A stretch of 64,000 nucleotides of DNA. Source: Druceiella hillmani. Its lineage: Eukaryota; Arthropoda; Insecta; Lepidoptera; Hepialidae. A program made the translations under genes and the position numbers. Location of the stretch: positions 51,738,501 to 51,802,500 of the forward strand of contig JAYKKI010000004.1 in the NCBI GenBank assembly GCA_039881145.1. The letters run 5' to 3'. A model generated the notes under the pieces. That model saw nothing but the letters and a program-made list of their open reading frames with translations, was not told the origin of the DNA and searched no databases. Positions 27,405 through 33,400 of this stretch are shown piece by piece (within the stretch, counting starts at the first letter, position 1; each line of letters begins with the position of its first letter).

Positions 27405-30400
27405 CAAGTCTATAAGGAACGCTCACAATGCAAATTTCATTCATATTTAATAGGTTTTTCATGTTTTCTAAGTTGCTGTGCAATTAAAGTAGCACAAAAA
27501 GCTACAAAATCGCAATATTCAGAAAACAAGTGCATTCTAAATAGACCAAAAAAATAACTAATAACCAAAACCAAAGCAGACATTTGTCAATCTCCACTTC
27601 TGCCTATCCTTGATTATGGAAATGTGTTATACTAATCTGAATGAACATTTATTTCATATTTTATAAATCGGAAAAACTTCAAAGCGTGTGTCTGATAAAA
27701 ATTTTGAGAAGTAAAGATTTGAGATTGATGCAACTTCCACTTCTATGTTTTCAATATAATATCCCAAATAATTCAGTTGCACCTTCATACCTTCTATCTA
27801 GATTCCAATACCTGTTATCCCACAGTCTTGAATTTCTTTCTAAAAGCAAGAACAACCTCCTAATCCCTCAGCATGGATACATTCTATGGAGAATCCTTTA
27901 CAGTATATGCTACTAGATTATGGAATCAACTAAACACAAATATATAAACGCCTGTGCCCTAATTGCCTATTTTCAAAAATCGTTTCAAATTATATCACCT
28001 ATCGAAATCCCTTCTATAACACATCCTTTTACCTTCCCTATTCCTAATATGCCAGTGTTTTGTTTTTGTTATACTTAATCTTATATTAATTCTGTACGGT
28101 TCATATTTATAACTACATAAATTATTATTATATACTTTATTTCGTAAGTATGGTTAATTATATAGCGTTCACAAATGACTTATAATATACAGTACCTGAC
28201 AGGTCAAAACTTATTATCCTCAATTAATTTTACTAAGCTGTAAGAGATTGTTCTTGTAGCAATAAGTCCGATACTAAACTTAGTTTTCTAAGCTTCCAGT
28301 AAAGTTTCATAAATAATTAAATAATAAACAAAATACTTTCATGCATTTTTTATTGCTGTTTTAAATAAATAGGATTCTGATAGCCACATCACGGTTGTAT
28401 GACATAGCAACAATGCCATCTTTTATTATGGACCAAAATCCCACTGTAGAATTTTAAAAGTGCAACCAAATATCAAGATACATCTATTTGATTGCAAACT
28501 CAAAACAAATAGAAACTCGTAATATGACTATTAAACTCTGAAATATTCAATGAGACAGACAAAAAAATTGAAGTTATTCAATGAGACAGACAAAAAGATT
28601 GTGAAAATGCAACCTTTGAGTTTTGTTTTAATAATGTCTTAAATCTCTTTAAATTTATATAAAATCTTAGAACCTATTTCTTTTATTGCTCGGGATAGAT
28701 CGTTAACTTTTATGGAGTGTCTTATTTTCTTCCTAATGCATACATATTGTTGACTAAGTTCATTCCTATACATTTTGAGATTCCAATTTACACACTATTA
28801 ATACACAACTTATGTTGTCTATTTATATACTCCTTTGCAAAAAAAAACAGGCGTTTACAATTTTTTCGATTAGTTCAAGAAAAAGCGTAAGGAAATTAGA
28901 TTTTATATAACAAAAATGAAAAAAATATTATTTAAAAAGAGCAAAAAAGTGAGCTTGTAAATTAGACTTTCGTAATTTGTTTTTTTGTATTATTTTCAAA
29001 TTACTTGTTTCAACAAAACAAAAGGGGGCATTCAACTGGCCTTAAGAAAAGTTACAAATTTTCCTATAAGAAAAGTTACAAAAGAAAATTAATATATAGT
29101 GTGGTCTCCTTTAGCTGATATTTGGTATCGAATGATTGCTGAAATTCTTTGTGGCATACCCTGGATGAGGTATTTAATGATTTCTTGGGGTATACACTCC
29201 AATTCAACCAATTCAATTATACCCAAATACTATATTACTCTTTTTGAAGATGGCTGTACTCAATGTTATGTTTTGCAATGATTTGATGTAAGTCATTCTA
29301 TTGTTCAGAGGACCTGGAAAAGATTTAGGCCCAGGGACAACCAAGATATTGTGAGCCAAGCTTTACAAAATTAGAAATCTACCTATACAAACATCATTCC
29401 AGCCATTACTGTTGTCTGCTATACTAGGTTATAAAATTTGCCACGAAAAACGAACTTAAACAATTTAATTAAGATCACCATAGCTGTAAAGAAAAGTTTT
29501 AGTTGCCCATTTTTTGCAAAGGAGTGTATCAATTACTTTCTAAAATGAAACACGCAATTTATGAAATTATAATTAGCTATTTATCGTATACGTATCAATA
29601 GATATGATATATTGATACGTATTATAATTTATATGACCCACTTGCTTCCTTTGTGTCTCTTATCTACTACGGGTTCTTATCAATCTGTATATTACATGCA
29701 ATTTACCAATGTAAATAGCATTAAAAACATTTCAAGATTCTTTGTTGCTCGTGTTATCTGATCCATAATTAGACATTTTCATCTATCTTTTTGTGATTAA
29801 CAAAGATTATTACGTACTCAATGAGTCTCCTTTTTAACATGCCTGTATTAGCTTCACTTTTATGTACTTATGCATGTATGAATGTAACGGAATCTTTCAA
29901 TTAAATTTTCACCCACTTTTAGACATTCGAATTACCTAAAATTTGCACACGTATCAAGAATCTATGACAATACAATAATTTCATAGTTATAATCTGGTAT
30001 TTTGTAATACAAAAATACAATACAATAATTTAAAGTTCATTGTCATCACACATAAAATGCTACTATATAGACTCGAGTATCCTCATTGCATATACCTTGA
30101 ATTTTGTTTTAGGATTAAAATTACTTTTTTTTTAATCTTAAAACAAAAATGTAAAACAAAGATTTTGTTTTAAGACTGAAATAAATTAAATTACAGTTTA
30201 AAAAAATTAAAACAACACGCTTTTGTAGCACTATGAATTAAAAAATTATCCCTTAAAAATAAATGGTTTGTTCAAGACCGAAGGCAATTCGGTTAAACTT
30301 ATTTTTTTGTATATGCTTTAAATAAGAACAAAGTGATTGACAAATAAAATAACTTTAATGTAAAAAAAAGCATGGGGGTGTTTGATAACAGTTGTCATAA

Positions 30401-33400
30401 ATTGCATCCCACGCTTTTTTACAATAAGGTTAATTTTATTGTCAATTAGTTCACTCTTATTCTAAGATTATCCAAAAATTTTAATTATATCGAGTTGTGA
30501 GACATCCTTCTGCTCTTGACCAAAACCTTTAATTGTAAAGATTATTTTTTTAGTTCATATTGCTACAAAAGTGTGTTTTTTTCAGTTTTTTTAAACTATA
30601 ATTTTATTATAATTGTTCTTTTCTTTTGTGTTTAAAATAACTAACAACGTAGTCTAGGAGTGTTTTCTGTTGTCTTAAATTTGCAATTTACAACCCTACA
30701 TCGCAATTATTTTAATTATTCTTATAAGATAAATTAAAAATATTTTACAAAATTTAATTTTTACACTATGTTTTACCTATTTGATTTGAATAGTATTAAT
30801 ATTTAGTACAATCTCATAGAATTTTATGGCCATGTTTTAAACTTTATCATTTAGAGCACAATTTTAATGTCACAGGAATGTCATATAGAGAAATGAAATA
30901 CCAGAATTTTTTCGCACTATGTGATCCTGTTATGATTATGTAAAAATAATAAGTACATATATCTTTTACAAAATAACAGGTCTTACACTGCATACACACT
31001 TGCTTGTTGGGCATTCGGTTATGAATCCGGTAAACACTTGATATAAACTTTTTAATATATATTTGCTTGTTTTGTACCGTGATTTCCAGCAGTGGGTGTC
31101 TATACAAAACTATGTAAGACACTAAAAGCTTTCCTTCATACTTTATAGACGATTAAGACAATATTGTAGCATAGAAAATATTGTCTCCTATAATTAGTTA
31201 AATGGAGGTGAAAATCTAAGTAAGCAATACACTGATGGCATATAAAACGACTATGTTTATACATCTAGTGCATTTCAAAATTGTCAATTGCCATATTTAC
31301 ATAAATTGATTAATATCTACAATTTCTCTTAAGATTTTTATCATTATTTTACATTTTGATCTTTCGCTTATTGAATTACACTAAACAAAAAGTTTAAAAA
31401 TAAAATCTACTGGGTATTATACGAATTGCAAATAGAAAGCCTAAAATCGATTTTTTACCAATGGTAAGTAACTTTTTAAACTAAACTTTTGATATTAGTT
31501 TATCTGAAAGACAGGTAGAGTTTTAATGAAAGACAAAGGCTGTGTTAACTTTCTACCTAATATGAAAACACGCATACCAAATGTTGTTAACACAATGATG
31601 TTTAGACGTATACGACGACGAAAGTATGATCATATAGAACACAAGCTTGTCGAAGAGAATGATATGTTACGAATATAAGTTTACTAAGTGTAATGTTTTC
31701 TATTTCATTTTTTCCTAAGAAGGGATTTATATGATGTAATTGCTCTGTTTCTTTTGCTTTTATAAAAATTGAATCATTATGAACAAAATGCCTCCTATTT
31801 TGTAACAAGCAAAATGCCATATGTTAATATGTTCATTCTACACACACGCTTCATACATGCATGTTACAGTATATACACCCCACTCTAATGTCATAGCAAG
31901 ATCAATTACTGTTTACACCAATAAACTTAATGAGAAAATTTTCCTAACTATGTCAATTTAATTTTGGTCAGGCTACAGAAGAGTTTTTCACTCTTGTTTC
32001 TATTAGAGTATCCTTATTTATATGTATGTCACCATATTTTGTCTCAAAAATAAGCACAGTTTTTACTTGTTATAAATATTGCCTAAATAATTAATCTTAC
32101 AGTTGACACTTTAAAAAGTTAAATGAGGTAATTAACAACAAAATATCTAGAGCGACAAATACCTGGCTAGCTGCTTTGTCCGTTTTGATACCAAAGAACC
32201 TATGGCCAGTGTCTGGGGATCCAAATATGTAGCCAAAGGCCCGGGAGTCCGTCATGTCTTGTGCTATGAACGATATCTTGTGCACTGGGTGATGGTATAG
32301 TGAATCCTGGAAATCAACATTTTTGAAAAGTTAAAAAAATTTCATATTGCGTAATATAACTTAATATGATAAATGAAATATTGTGTAATATAACTTAATA
32401 TCTTAGAGGAGTTTAAATCATGCCTAAAATGTCTAGTTTATTGTAAAATACATATACAGTCTGATAGCATAGTATCAAGTCAAATTTTCTTTGAGAAAAT
32501 ATTGTTATGCCTTTTTCACTACAAAATAAAATTGAAATAATAAAATATATATGGATACAAATCCACATACAAAAACTACAATAGCGATGTCACATGGGAT
32601 TAATTTGATACGTAGATGAGCCGTAACTGTATGGACACGTAAGTGCTCTTTCACGTTTGTCTTGATGAGAGACAATAAGACTATTGTCATTAAATAACTT
32701 TGTGTATGAATTTGAATGTCAAAATTTCAACCTCCCATGTAAAATCTTATTTCACCGTAAACAATACTACAGTGAAACCACATTTTACAGGAAGATAAAT
32801 AAAGTTATACAAGGAAAATTAGCACCAATTAACCATCCCATCCAGTGAGACCAATGTCGATGTCACATGAAAATTACCAGGTATTACATATATCCCAGAA
32901 ATTTCTGGAAATTATTGGGAACACGAAAAATGCCAGCGACAGGCGGTAGTATTTACGCAAGACCGAACTGGCACTAAAAATTCATAATATTATTGGCAAC
33001 ACAGTTACATGGTGGAAAATAATATTAATATTTGTAAACAGTTTAAGAGAAATATTATATAGGGTACGTAGCATATCTTTTAAATGTTTATATGTACTTA
33101 AGGGTGTACAGAACTCTCGTAGTGCGAGTCTTTCTCGTGCTTAACAGGTTTTATTACATCGGCTATTTTTTTTCTATTCGCAAAATTTTACTTTCAAATT
33201 TATATCAGCTGTATTTGTTTGTTAATATTCATAACGCCTCCGCCGTCAATAATCTTTTGTTATCAACAAAATTTATTATTCAATACATTCTTATTCCAGA
33301 TAAAGATTACATTACGTATCATAGACAAATAGAAAAAGTAGTAAGCAACTTAAATTTCTTGCCTGCGTCTTTGTAAGGCAATTGGAGATAATACCTACAA

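Noticed and set aside
27288..27557. Tyr-Ile repeat open frame
   Set aside because: Translation of a TA microsatellite; the same holds for 39051-39290 and 47376-47663.
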